In this document: piece by piece, positions 25,666 through 34,991 of the stretch | Layout of the letters: each line of letters opens with the position of its first letter | Position numbering within the stretch: position 1 is the first letter of the stretch | Assembly (NCBI GenBank): GCA_937996235.1 | Contig: CALKVK010000003.1 | Coordinates: 1-46,996, forward strand | Direction of reading: 5' to 3' | Length of the DNA: 46,996 nt | Source of the DNA: an uncultured bacterium | Lineage (GTDB): Bacteria; Planctomycetota; JAJSAM01; JAJVHW01 | Made by a program: the position numbers and the translations under genes | The notes under the pieces: model-generated | The model's database searches: none | Told to the model about the DNA's origin: nothing | What the model saw: only the letters and a program-made list of their open reading frames with translations

Positions 25666-26085
25666 ATGCGGAGCAGCACGGAGTATCTCACTTTCGAGAC
25701 GGCAACCAGGTTCGAGTTCGTGAACATCACAGAGAGGGTCCGCACGATCGTCGAGCGCAGCGGCGTTCAAGAAGGTCTAGTACTAGTCAACGCGATGCAC
25801 ATCACGGCGAGCGTTTTCATCAACGACGACGAGGTCGGGCTGCTGCAGGACTTCCGAGAGTTTCTCGAGCGCCTCGCTCCGCACGCCCCAGTTGAGCAGT
25901 ACCGGCACAACGCAACCGACGAGGACAATGCAGACGCCCACATCAAGCGGCAGGTCTTCGGACGCGAGGTCGTGATCGCCGTCACCGGTGGGAGGCTCGA
26001 CTTCGGTCCGTGGGAGCAGATCTACTACGGTGAGTTCGACGGTCGCCGCGCCAAGCGCGTCCTGGTGAAGGTGCTCGGCGAGTGA
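25666..26085 (+). CDS. YjbQ family (UPF0047) protein
   Basis: This 139-aa protein has the YjbQ landmarks: HITASVFIND, Tyr-Arg-His, DEDNADAHIKRQVFG, and GGRLDFGPWEQIYYGEFDG ending in VLVKVLGE. Conserved histidines and the NADAH motif are intact. Some YjbQ proteins have thiamine-phosphate synthase activity; others are uncharacterised. AAGGAGG (25654-25660) overlaps the SIR2 stop and is five bases before ATG 25666, so the two genes are translationally coupled. Pairing with SIR2 suggests an accessory or protective function, perhaps in nucleotide or cofactor chemistry. That is inference. Confidence 0.9.
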   Translation: MRSSTEYLTFETATRFEFVNITERVRTIVERSGVQEGLVLVNAMHITASVFINDDEVGLLQDFREFLERLAPHAPVEQYRHNATDEDNADAHIKRQVFGREVVIAVTGGRLDFGPWEQIYYGEFDGRRAKRVLVKVLGE

Positions 26086-26225
26086 GCTGAGCTTCGCGCG
26101 CGCTTCCCGCGTCACTTCGGCTGAAACAGCGGAGACGAGGACTCGTTGGCGCCCGCTCCGATCCGATCGGCACTTCGGTCTCGTGGTATCGTGGATCGAC
26201 GCTCACGCTGTTTGAGAATTGCCAG

Positions 26226-26560
26226 ATGCTCGGCAACTACGGATTGCAGGGAGCGCTCGGCAGCGTGCGTCGTCGACTCCGCGCGTGGCTCCTGAGCGAC
26301 AAGCCACCCGAGTCCTTCTGGCGTGGCGTCGGCGTCGCGCCGACCGCCCTCTCCGGCGTCACGGTCACGGACCAGACAGCCCTCCGCGTCACGGCCGTCC
26401 TGTCCTGCGTGAAGGTGCTTGCGGAGCCGATCTCGACGCTGCCGCTCACGGCCTTCGACCGCCAGGCGAACGGCGACAAGCGGGCCGTCGCGGAGCAGCC
26501 GCTCTCGCCCGTCCTGCACGTCCTCGCGAACGAGGAGGCGACCGCGCAGTCCGTCCGCGA
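26226..26560 (+). pseudogene. 5' remnant of a phage portal protein gene
   Basis: The first ~110 residues match the start of HK97-family portal proteins: SFWRGVGVAPTALSG, TALRVTAVLSCVKVLAE, PISTLPLTAFDR, AEQPLSPVLHVLANEEAT. The frame then runs on to 26741 as unrelated Arg/Gly/Pro sequence without the stem and clip regions, so the gene is broken near 26560. In intact phages portal follows terL directly. Here a terL 3' remnant and this portal 5' remnant lie on either side of the SIR2-YjbQ genes. Confidence 0.82.
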
Positions 26561-26975
26561 GAGGCCCTGCGCGCTCGTCCTCCTCCGAGGCAGCGACTGC
26601 GTCGGCGTCGTCCGCGGTGGTGCTGGCGTCGTCCGCGGCTTCTGGCCACGCGCACCGGGCTCCCTCCAACTGGACCGCCCGCGACCAAGTGGCGCACTCG
26701 CCGTCCACGTGGCGGACGCGGGCGCGCCGCCGGAGACGTAGCGGGCCGCCCAGACCTGGCGTGGCAGGTGTCTCCGTGGCGCGGCGCGACCATGAGAGGC
26801 CCTGCGAGAGCCTCGTGCGGCGGGTCCGACCGTCCCGCTAGCATCGGCGCAGGACGCGCCGGGGAGGGAAGGTCGTGACTTCGCTGCCGAATCGAAGAAT
26901 CTATCGACGCGCGGCGGCGCCAGCCTCACAACGGGCGTGCCTACCGGGCCGGGCGCCCCACGCCGTGACATCCCG

Positions 26976-29900
26976 ATGAGCGGCACCTTCTTCGAGCGGC
27001 CGATCCTCAACTCGCCGTACCAGTACCCCGGCCGGCACTGGGAACTCGACGGCTCCGGCCAGCCGACCGGGAACCTGATCGACGCCCGTCGGCGCGCCGA
27101 CTTCATCACCCCGATTCCGAAGCCGAAGAAGCGGCGGAAGGCGGAGGCGCCTCAGGAGGAGTTCGTCTTCGACGAGGGCACGGGCCTCTCGACGAAGGAG
27201 CAGCAGTACGACCCGACATCGATCGTCAACCAGGTCCGCAGCCAAGTGGACACCTGGCGCGCGATCCCGAACGCCAGCCAATGGCAGGTCACGCCGGAGA
27301 CGGCCCGCCTCCTGCAGCACTGGCGGCACTTCGAGTTCAGCGGCGTGCGGCCGTTCTTCTGCCAGATCGAGGCCGTCGAGACGGCGATCTGGCTCACGGA
27401 GGTCGCGCCCCGCTCGAAGGCGGGGAAGGGGCTGCTCGACCACCTCGCAGCGGCCAACGCGGATGCGAACCCCGAGCTGAGCCGCCTCGCGCTGAAGCTC
27501 GCCACCGGGGCGGGGAAGACCACGGTCATGGCCATGCTCATCGCGTGGCAGACCGTGAACGCGGTCCGCAGGCCGGGGAGCAAGCAGTTCACGCGCGGCT
27601 TCCTCGTCTGCACTCCCGGCATCACGATCAAGGACCGCCTTCGCGTCCTCCAGCCGAACGACCCGGACAGCTACTACGCCACCCGCGAGCTCGTGCCCCG
27701 CGACATGCTGGAGGACGTGAACCGCGCGGAGATCGTGATCACCAACTACCACGCCTTCAAGCTGCGCGAGCGCGTCGCGCTCTCGAAGGGCGGCCGCGCT
27801 CTGCTCGAAGGGCGCCGGGGCGAGTCCGTGAACACGCGCGAGACCGAGGGGCAGATGCTCCAGCGCGTCATGCCGGAGCTCATGGGGATGAAGCGCATCC
27901 TCGTCCTGAACGACGAGGCGCACCACTGCTACCGCGAGAAGCCGAGCGACTCGGACGAGAACAAGCTGAAGGGCGACGAGCGGAAGGAAGCGGAGAAGAA
28001 CAACGAGGCCGCGCGCCTCTGGATCTCAGGGCTCGAAGCCGTGAACAGGAAGCTCGGGGTCGCGCGGGTCTTCGACCTCTCGGCGACGCCCTTCTTCCTC
28101 CGGGGCTCCGGGTACGCCGAGGGGACGCTCTTCCCGTGGACGATGAGCGACTTCTCGCTCATGGACGCGATCGAGTGCGGCATCGTCAAGCTCCCCCGGG
28201 TGCCCGTCGCCGAGAACATCCCCGGCAACGAGATGCCGATGTTCCGGAACCTCTGGGAGCACATCCGGAAGGACATGCCGAAGAAGGGCCGCGGGGCGGG
28301 TAAGGAGCTCGACCCGCTGAAGCTCCCGACGCGCCTGCAGACCGCGCTGTCGGCCCTCTACGGGCACTACGAGAAGACCTTCGAGCTCTGGAGGAACGCC
28401 GGGATCGACGTCCCGCCGTGCTTCATCATCGTCTGCCAGAACACCTCGATCTCGAAGCTGGTGTACGACTACGTGTCCGGGTTCCACCGCGCCGGCGACG
28501 ACGAGACGTCGAGGCTGGAGAACGGACGCCTCCCGCTGTTCCGGAACTTCGACGAGACAACCGGCAACCCCCTCCCGCGACCGAACACCCTTCTCATCGA
28601 CAGCGAGCAGCTCGAGGCGGGCGACGCGCTCGATGACAACTTCCGCACGATGGCGGCCGACGAGATCGAGCGGTTCCGGCGCGAGATCGTTGAGCGCTCC
28701 GGTGACGGCGGCCGCCGGGCCGAGGACATCACCGACCAGGAACTCCTCCGCGAGGTCATGAACACCGTCGGGAAGGAAGGCCAACTCGGCGGCGGCATCC
28801 GCTGCGTGGTCTCGGTCTCGATGCTCACGGAGGGGTGGGATGCCAACACGGTCACGCACGTGCTCGGCATCCGGGCCTTCGGCACGCAGCTCCTCTGCGA
28901 GCAGGTCATCGGCCGCGCGCTCCGGCGCCAGTCCTACGACCTGAACGACGACGAGCACTTCAACGTGGAGTACGCCGACATCTTCGGCATCCCGTTCGAC
29001 TTCACCGCGAAACCGGTCGTGGCTCCGCCGCAGCCGCCGCGCGAGACGGTCCTGGTCAAGGCCGTGCGCCCCGAGCGGGACGCCCTGGAGATCCGGTTCC
29101 CCCTCGTTGAGGGCTACCGCGTCGAGCTCCCGGAGGAGCGGCTGGATGCGCGATTCACTGCGGACTCCGTCCTTGAGCTCACTCCCGAACTCGTCGGGCC
29201 CTCGAAGACTCGCAACGAGGGAATCGTCGGAGAGGGGATCACCCTCGACCTCGCCCACCTGGGTGAGATGCGGCCCTCCACTGTGGTCTTCAACCTCACG
29301 CACCAACTCCTCTACACGAAGTGGCGCGAGCCCGGAGAGGCGCCCAAGTTGCACCTCTTCGGGCAGCTCAAGCGGCTCGCCAGGCAGTGGCTCGACACCT
29401 GCCTCGTGTGCAAGGGCGGCACGTTCCCCGCGCAGCTCATGTACCGGGACTTGGCTGACATGGCCTGCGAGAAAGTCACCGCGGCGATCACGCGCCAGTT
29501 CCTCGGCGACCGTCCGATCGTGGCGCTCCTCTCCCCGTTCAACCCGACTGGCTCGACGGGCCACGTGCGGTTCACGACATCGCGGACGGACCGCTGGAAG
29601 ACGAGCGCGGAGCGCTGCCACGTGAACTGGGTCGTCCTCGACAGCGACTGGGAGGCCGAGCTCTGCCGCGTCGTCGAGGAGCATCCGCGAGTTCGTGCCT
29701 ACGTGAAGAACCACGGACTCGGGTTCGAGGTGCCGTACCGCATGGGGTCCGAGATGCGGCGGTACCGTCCGGACTTCATCGTGCTCGTAGACGATGGCCA
29801 CGGGACGGACGACCTGCTCCACCTCGTCGTCGAGATCAAGGGCTACCGACGAGAGGATGCGAAGGAGAAGAAGTCCACCATGGAGACGTACTGGGTGCCA

Positions 29901-30056
29901 GGCGTCAACCACCTCGGCACGCACGGCCGCTGGAGCTTCGCCGAGCTGACTGAGGTCTATCAGATCGAGTCGGACTTCGAGGCCAAGGTCGAGGCCGAGT
30001 TCGGGCGCGTGATCGCGTCAGTCTCCGCAGCGCCGACGACCACGGGGAGCACGTAG
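26976..30056 (+). CDS. Type III-like restriction subunit (DEAH helicase with PD-ExK nuclease)
   Basis: This 1026-aa protein belongs to the BPTD_3080-type restriction proteins, which start FFERPILNSPYQYPGRHWEL as here. Superfamily 2 motifs are clear: Walker A ATGAGKTT at 176-183, DEAHH at 313-317, SATPFFLRGSG, and a C-terminal helicase half with GWDANTVTHVLGIRAFG and EQVIGRALRRQ. A PD-(D/E)XK nuclease follows: D933 (RPDFIVLV), E953 and K955 (VVEIKGYR). ATP-driven translocation and cleavage of unmodified DNA is expected. ATG 26976 is preferred over GTG 26937 because the family motif starts there. The stop is 2 bp from the methyltransferase start. Confidence 0.92.
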   Translation: MSGTFFERPILNSPYQYPGRHWELDGSGQPTGNLIDARRRADFITPIPKPKKRRKAEAPQEEFVFDEGTGLSTKEQQYDPTSIVNQVRSQVDTWRAIPNASQWQVTPETARLLQHWRHFEFSGVRPFFCQIEAVETAIWLTEVAPRSKAGKGLLDHLAAANADANPELSRLALKLATGAGKTTVMAMLIAWQTVNAVRRPGSKQFTRGFLVCTPGITIKDRLRVLQPNDPDSYYATRELVPRDMLEDVNRAEIVITNYHAFKLRERVALSKGGRALLEGRRGESVNTRETEGQMLQRVMPELMGMKRILVLNDEAHHCYREKPSDSDENKLKGDERKEAEKNNEAARLWISGLEAVNRKLGVARVFDLSATPFFLRGSGYAEGTLFPWTMSDFSLMDAIECGIVKLPRVPVAENIPGNEMPMFRNLWEHIRKDMPKKGRGAGKELDPLKLPTRLQTALSALYGHYEKTFELWRNAGIDVPPCFIIVCQNTSISKLVYDYVSGFHRAGDDETSRLENGRLPLFRNFDETTGNPLPRPNTLLIDSEQLEAGDALDDNFRTMAADEIERFRREIVERSGDGGRRAEDITDQELLREVMNTVGKEGQLGGGIRCVVSVSMLTEGWDANTVTHVLGIRAFGTQLLCEQVIGRALRRQSYDLNDDEHFNVEYADIFGIPFDFTAKPVVAPPQPPRETVLVKAVRPERDALEIRFPLVEGYRVELPEERLDARFTADSVLELTPELVGPSKTRNEGIVGEGITLDLAHLGEMRPSTVVFNLTHQLLYTKWREPGEAPKLHLFGQLKRLARQWLDTCLVCKGGTFPAQLMYRDLADMACEKVTAAITRQFLGDRPIVALLSPFNPTGSTGHVRFTTSRTDRWKTSAERCHVNWVVLDSDWEAELCRVVEEHPRVRAYVKNHGLGFEVPYRMGSEMRRYRPDFIVLVDDGHGTDDLLHLVVEIKGYRREDAKEKKSTMETYWVPGVNHLGTHGRWSFAELTEVYQIESDFEAKVEAEFGRVIASVSAAPTTTGST

Positions 30057-30058
30057 CC

Positions 30059-32854
30059 ATGGCGAAGGCACGCCGCCGCAAGACACCCAAGTCCGTCGAG
30101 AACCTGAAGCACGAGGCCGACAAGCGGCGGAACATCCCCACGGCGGAGTTCCAGTCGATGGTCCGCGAAGGAGAGCAGCAGCCGATCGAGCTGCGCTACC
30201 CACGCAACACCGACCTCGACCCGCAGCTCGTCTGGCGCGGGAAGGACGAGCAGGACGCCGGCGACCTCGTCGTCCACGCTCCGCCGCTCTACATCCAGGA
30301 GAAGGTCCACCCGAAGGTGCTGATCGACGACCTGCTCCGCCAGACCAAGGCGGCCAAGGAGCGGCCGCCAGCCTCTCAGTTGGACCTCTTCGCCGACTTC
30401 AACGGGATGCCCGAGGGCGCCGACAAGACGGAATTCTACCAGCACGACCAGAATTGGTCGAACCGCATGATCCTCGGCGACTCGCTGCAGGTCATGGCCA
30501 GCCTCGCCGAGCGTGAGGGGCTCCGCGGGAAGGTGCAGTGCATCTACTTCGACCCGCCCTACGGCATCGAGTTCAACAGCAACTTCCAGTGGTCGACAAC
30601 GAGCCGCGATGTCACTGACGGGAATGTCAGGCAGATCACGCGAGAGCCCGAGCAGGTCAAGGCCTTCCGGGACACGTGGCGAGACGGCATCCACAGCTAT
30701 CTCAGCTACCTGCGGGATCGGCTTACGATAGCCCGCGATCTACTCGCGGACTCGGGGTCCGTGTTCGTGCAGATCGGAGACGAGAACGTGCACCGGGTCC
30801 GGGCGGTCCTGGAGGAGGTGCTGGGCGCGTCCAATTTCGTAAGCCTAATCAGCATTCAGACCACCACTGGGTTCAAGACCAGGTACATCGGCAATATCGC
30901 AGACTACGTTCTCTGGTTCGCGAAGGACAAGTCGAGGGGCAAGGCGCGCCCGCCGTTCTTCAAGAAGACCTTCGAGCTTGGCGAGGGAAACGCGAAGTGG
31001 CTGCTTCTTCCTGACTTCTCGTACCGAGGCGTGACCGCAGCGGAGCGTCGCGGAGAACAGCCGATCCCTCCGGACTCGAAGCCGTACGCGCCTGACAACA
31101 TTCTCTCGCAGGGCCGTGCGAAGGACCCTCAGCCATTTGAGTTCCAAGGCAAGGTGTACGACTGCTGGGAGAAGAACTCCCACTGGAAGGCGTCGTACCC
31201 AGTGGGCATGACGCGACTTGCCCGCGCGGGTCGCCTCCATGTTGCCGAGAACTCGATCCGGTACGTTCGGTTTCACGCCGACTTCCTGGCCGCCGTCCAT
31301 GGCAACGTCTGGACTGACACGGGCTCCGGGAACTTCACCGATGACAAGGTCTATGTCGTCCAGACGAATACCAAGATCATCGAGCGTTGCATTTTGATGG
31401 CGACGGACCCCGGCGACCTCGTGTTGGACCCGACCTGCGGAAGCGGCTCCACCGCTTATGTCGCTGAGCAGTGGGGACGCCGTTGGATGACGATCGACAC
31501 ATCGAGGGTGGCGTTAGCCCTCGCCCGAGCCCGCATCATGGGAGCTCGCTACGGCTACTACGTGCTCGCGGACTCCAGAGAAGGCCAAGCGAAGGAGGCA
31601 GAACTCTCGCGCTCCGTGCCAAGCACTCAACCTGTCTTCTGGAACATACGGCATGGTTTCGTCTACGAGCGCCTTCCGCACATCATGCTCGAAGGGATCG
31701 CGAACAACGCCGAGATCGACGTGGTGTGGGAGAAGTGGCAGTCGGTATTGGAGCCGCTGCGTGCGAAGATGAACCGGTCGCTGAGCGCCTGTTGGGAGGA
31801 GTGGGAGATACCTGGCAGCGTCGATGGCGACTGGCCAGATGACGTGAAGGCAGTCCATGCCGCTTGGTGGAGGGCCAGACGCGATCGGCAGGCTGAGATC
31901 GACGCTTCCATTGCGTCGAGGGCCGACACGGAACTGCTGACTGGTTCACCATGCACGGACAGCGCGAAGGTGCGCGTAGCAGGACCGTTCACGGTCGAGA
32001 GCCTCAGCCCACACCGTGTCCTCGGCGTGGACGAGGACGACGACCTGATCGACGGAGTCGATGAGGGCACCCCGGACTACGGAGAGAAGCCGTCCTTCCC
32101 GCAGATGATCCTCGAGAACCTGAAGACTGCCGGCGTTCATCAGGCGCACCGCGAAGACCGCATCACGTTCACCGCCCTCGTCGCGTGGCCCGGCGAGCTC
32201 GTGTGCGCCGACGGTCGCTACTTCGAGGGTGACGTCGAGAAGCGCGCGGCGATCCTTATCGGACCGGAGTTCGGCACCGTCCAGCGGCAGGATCTGGTTC
32301 TTGCCGCCCGCGAGGCGAGCGATGGCGGGTTCGACGTGCTCATCGCCTGCGCCTTCAACTACGAGGCGCACACGACGGAGTTCACGAAGCTTGGCCGCCT
32401 CCCCGTGCTCAAGGCGCGCATGAACGCGGACCTCCACATGGCGGAGGACCTGAAGAACACCGGGAAGGGCAACCTCTTCGTGATCTTCGGCGAGCCCGAC
32501 ATCACGGTCCTGACGGAGGCGGACGGCCGGATCCGGGTCCGCGTGAACGGGGTGGACGTGTTCAAGCCGCAGACCGGCGAGGTCGTGAGCGACGGCGCCG
32601 ACGGCATCGCGTGCTGGTTCATCGACACGGACTACAACGAAGAGAGCTTCTTCGTCCGGCACGCCTACTTCCTCGGCGCGAACGACCCGTACAGGGCGCT
32701 CCGGACCACGCTCAAGGCCGAGATCGATGCCGACGCATGGGAGACGCTGCACAGCGACACTTCGCGCCCCTTCGAGCGCCCCGCGGGAGGACGTATCGCG
32801 GTGAAGGTAATCAACCATCTGGGTGACGAGGTGATGAAGGTGTTCAGGGTGTGA
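30059..32854 (+). CDS. Type III-like DNA methyltransferase (beta class)
   Basis: This 931-aa modification subunit pairs with the preceding restriction protein. Motif IV DPPYG is at residues 165-169 and motif I LDPTCGSGST near 456-465 (beta order), with a ~290-residue region between that holds target recognition. FVQIGDENVHRVRAVLEEV and RWMTIDTSRVALALAR are also typical of type III Mod proteins. The last ~350 residues, absent from minimal Mod proteins, contain FDVLIACAFNYEAHTTEF and ISCRF-like helicase-interaction-type sequence. It starts 2 bp after the restriction gene and ends 4 bp before the helicase gene. Confidence 0.93.
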   Translation: MAKARRRKTPKSVENLKHEADKRRNIPTAEFQSMVREGEQQPIELRYPRNTDLDPQLVWRGKDEQDAGDLVVHAPPLYIQEKVHPKVLIDDLLRQTKAAKERPPASQLDLFADFNGMPEGADKTEFYQHDQNWSNRMILGDSLQVMASLAEREGLRGKVQCIYFDPPYGIEFNSNFQWSTTSRDVTDGNVRQITREPEQVKAFRDTWRDGIHSYLSYLRDRLTIARDLLADSGSVFVQIGDENVHRVRAVLEEVLGASNFVSLISIQTTTGFKTRYIGNIADYVLWFAKDKSRGKARPPFFKKTFELGEGNAKWLLLPDFSYRGVTAAERRGEQPIPPDSKPYAPDNILSQGRAKDPQPFEFQGKVYDCWEKNSHWKASYPVGMTRLARAGRLHVAENSIRYVRFHADFLAAVHGNVWTDTGSGNFTDDKVYVVQTNTKIIERCILMATDPGDLVLDPTCGSGSTAYVAEQWGRRWMTIDTSRVALALARARIMGARYGYYVLADSREGQAKEAELSRSVPSTQPVFWNIRHGFVYERLPHIMLEGIANNAEIDVVWEKWQSVLEPLRAKMNRSLSACWEEWEIPGSVDGDWPDDVKAVHAAWWRARRDRQAEIDASIASRADTELLTGSPCTDSAKVRVAGPFTVESLSPHRVLGVDEDDDLIDGVDEGTPDYGEKPSFPQMILENLKTAGVHQAHREDRITFTALVAWPGELVCADGRYFEGDVEKRAAILIGPEFGTVQRQDLVLAAREASDGGFDVLIACAFNYEAHTTEFTKLGRLPVLKARMNADLHMAEDLKNTGKGNLFVIFGEPDITVLTEADGRIRVRVNGVDVFKPQTGEVVSDGADGIACWFIDTDYNEESFFVRHAYFLGANDPYRALRTTLKAEIDADAWETLHSDTSRPFERPAGGRIAVKVINHLGDEVMKVFRV

Positions 32855-32858
32855 TGCC

Positions 32859-34991
32859 GTGGAGTTCCGGATCGCCGACACCTTCACCGAGAGCCTCGCG
32901 CGGCTGAGCGGCGACGAGCAGAAGGCCGTCAAGACGACGGCCTTCGACCTCCAGATGAACCCCGCGCGACCCGGCATGAGCTTCCACAGGCTCGACAAGG
33001 CCCGGGACAAGTGCTTCTGGTCGGTGCGCGTGAGCGGCGACATCCGGCTGATCGTCCACCGAACGGACGCGAGCCTGCTGCTGTGCTACGTGGACCACCA
33101 CGACAAGGCCTACGCCTGGGCGGAGCGGCGCAAGATCGAGACTCACCCGACAACGGGCGCCGCGCAGATCGTCGAGATCCGGGAGACGGTGAAGGAGATC
33201 GTCGTCCCCGTCTTCGTCCAGCGGGAGCGCGTGGCGGAGCCCGAGGCCGTCTACGTCGCCGGGCCGGAGTTCGGGACCCCAGCCGCGCTGCTCTTCGACG
33301 GCACTCCCGACGACGACCTGCTCGCGTGTGGCGTTCCGATCGAGTGGCTCGCGGATGTGCGTGGAGCGACCGAGGACAGCCTACTCGCGCTCACGGAGCA
33401 TCTCCCGGCCGAGGCGTCGGAGGCGTTGCTCGAACTCGCGACGGGTGGCAGGCCGCGCGCGGCGTCACTGGCCGCGTCCGTCGGAAGCCCCTTCGACCAT
33501 CCCGACGCCCTTCGCCGCTTCCGCGTGGTGGCGAACGTGGAGGAACTCGAGCGCGCCCTCGAGTACCCATGGGAGAAGTGGACGGTCTTCCTGCACCCGG
33601 AACAGCGAGAGTGGGTGGAGCGCGACTACAGCGGACCCGCGCGCGTCTCCGGCTCCGCGGGAACGGGCAAGACCATCGTGGCCCTCCACCGGGCGGCGCA
33701 CATCGCGCGAACGCGTCCCGAGGCCCGGGTCCTCCTCACGACGTTCTCCGACACGCTCGCCAACGCTCTGCACACCAAGCTGCGGCGGCTGCTCGGGAAC
33801 GAGCCGCGCCTCGCCGAGCGGATCGACGTCGCCTCGATCGACGCCATCGGAGGCCGGCTCTACAAGGCCCACGTGGGCAGTCCGGTGATCATCGACCGTC
33901 CGACGCTCCGGGCGCTGCTGCACGACGCCGCGGCGGCGGTCGATGGCAATCGGTTCGGTCCGCACTTCCTCTTGACCGAGTGGGAGCAGGTCGTCGATGC
34001 CTGGCAGTTGGCGTCGTGGGAGGCCTACCGCGACGTCGCCCGCCTCGGCCGCCGGACGCGGCTTCCCGAGGCGCAGCGCGCGGTGCTGTGGACGATCTTC
34101 GAGCGAGTGCGGGCGGAGCTTCAAGCGCAGAAGCTCCTCACGAAGGCGCAACTCTTCGCGGCCCTGACGGACGCGATCGCGAGAAGCCGCAACCTCCCGT
34201 ACGACTTCGCGGTCGTCGATGAGGCTCAGGACCTGACCGTGGCCCACCTGCGCTTCCTCTCTGCTCTCGGCGGCGACCGGCCGAACGCGCTGTTCTTCGC
34301 AGGCGACCTCGGCCAACGGATCTTCCAGCATCCGTTCTCGTGGAAGGCGCTCGGCGTTGACATCCGCGGCCGCTCGCGCACCCTGCGTGTCAACTACCGA
34401 ACGTCGCACCAGATCCGGTTCCAGGCCGACCGCCTCCTCGGACCCGAGGTGGCCGACGTCGATGACAACGTCGAGGACCGGCGCGGCACGGTCTCCGTGT
34501 TCAACGGTCCGCCGCCGACCCTGAGGTTCTTACCGGACGAGGATGCCGAGTCCGCTGCCGTCGGAGCGTGGATCGCCGAGCGCGTCGCCGAGGGCCTCCT
34601 CCCGCACGAGTTCGGCGTGTTCGTCCGGTCGGCCGCCCAGCTAGATCGCGCCCGCGCCGCGGTCACCGCCGCCGGACTCCCGTTTCGGGTCCTCGACGAG
34701 CGCGTCGCCTCCGCCAGCGGGCACGTCTCCGTGAGCACGATGCACCTCGCCAAGGGGCTGGAGTTCCGGGCCGTCGCGGTGATGGCCTGCGACGACGAGG
34801 TGATCCCCCTGCAGGCTCGGATCGAGTCCGTCGGCGACGACGCGGACCTCCAGGAGGTCTACGACACCGAGCGTCACCTCCTCTACGTCGCCTGCACCCG
34901 CGCCCGCGATCACCTGCTCGTCACCGGCGTGGAGCCACACTCCGAGTTCCTCGACGACCTCCAGAGCGCGTCGGCCGGAACCCGCCGATGA
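32859..34991 (+). CDS. RelE-like domain fused to UvrD/Rep-type DNA helicase
   Basis: The first ~95 residues of this 710-aa protein read like a RelE/ParE toxin fold: FTESLARLSGDEQKAVKT, CFWSVRVSGDIRLIVHR, DHHDKAYAWAERRK. A linker leads to an SF1A helicase: Walker A GSAGTGKTIVA near 265-273, VDEAQDLTVAHL near 453, YRTSHQIR, STMHLAKGLEFRAVAVM and YVACTRARDHLL. RelE-like domains cleave mRNA or bind gyrase when free; fused, this one may dock the helicase or act as a conditional effector. GTG 32859 follows a weak site. It overlaps the next gene by 4 bp. Confidence 0.9.
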   Translation: MEFRIADTFTESLARLSGDEQKAVKTTAFDLQMNPARPGMSFHRLDKARDKCFWSVRVSGDIRLIVHRTDASLLLCYVDHHDKAYAWAERRKIETHPTTGAAQIVEIRETVKEIVVPVFVQRERVAEPEAVYVAGPEFGTPAALLFDGTPDDDLLACGVPIEWLADVRGATEDSLLALTEHLPAEASEALLELATGGRPRAASLAASVGSPFDHPDALRRFRVVANVEELERALEYPWEKWTVFLHPEQREWVERDYSGPARVSGSAGTGKTIVALHRAAHIARTRPEARVLLTTFSDTLANALHTKLRRLLGNEPRLAERIDVASIDAIGGRLYKAHVGSPVIIDRPTLRALLHDAAAAVDGNRFGPHFLLTEWEQVVDAWQLASWEAYRDVARLGRRTRLPEAQRAVLWTIFERVRAELQAQKLLTKAQLFAALTDAIARSRNLPYDFAVVDEAQDLTVAHLRFLSALGGDRPNALFFAGDLGQRIFQHPFSWKALGVDIRGRSRTLRVNYRTSHQIRFQADRLLGPEVADVDDNVEDRRGTVSVFNGPPPTLRFLPDEDAESAAVGAWIAERVAEGLLPHEFGVFVRSAAQLDRARAAVTAAGLPFRVLDERVASASGHVSVSTMHLAKGLEFRAVAVMACDDEVIPLQARIESVGDDADLQEVYDTERHLLYVACTRARDHLLVTGVEPHSEFLDDLQSASAGTRR

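Noticed and set aside
26561..26741. Continuation of the portal gene
   Set aside because: The frame stays open, but the sequence loses portal character after HVLANEEAT and becomes Arg/Gly/Pro-rich, so it is read-through of a broken gene.
28026..29924. 632-aa minus-strand frame inside the restriction gene
   Set aside because: Antisense shadow. The plus strand has complete helicase and nuclease motifs over the same interval.
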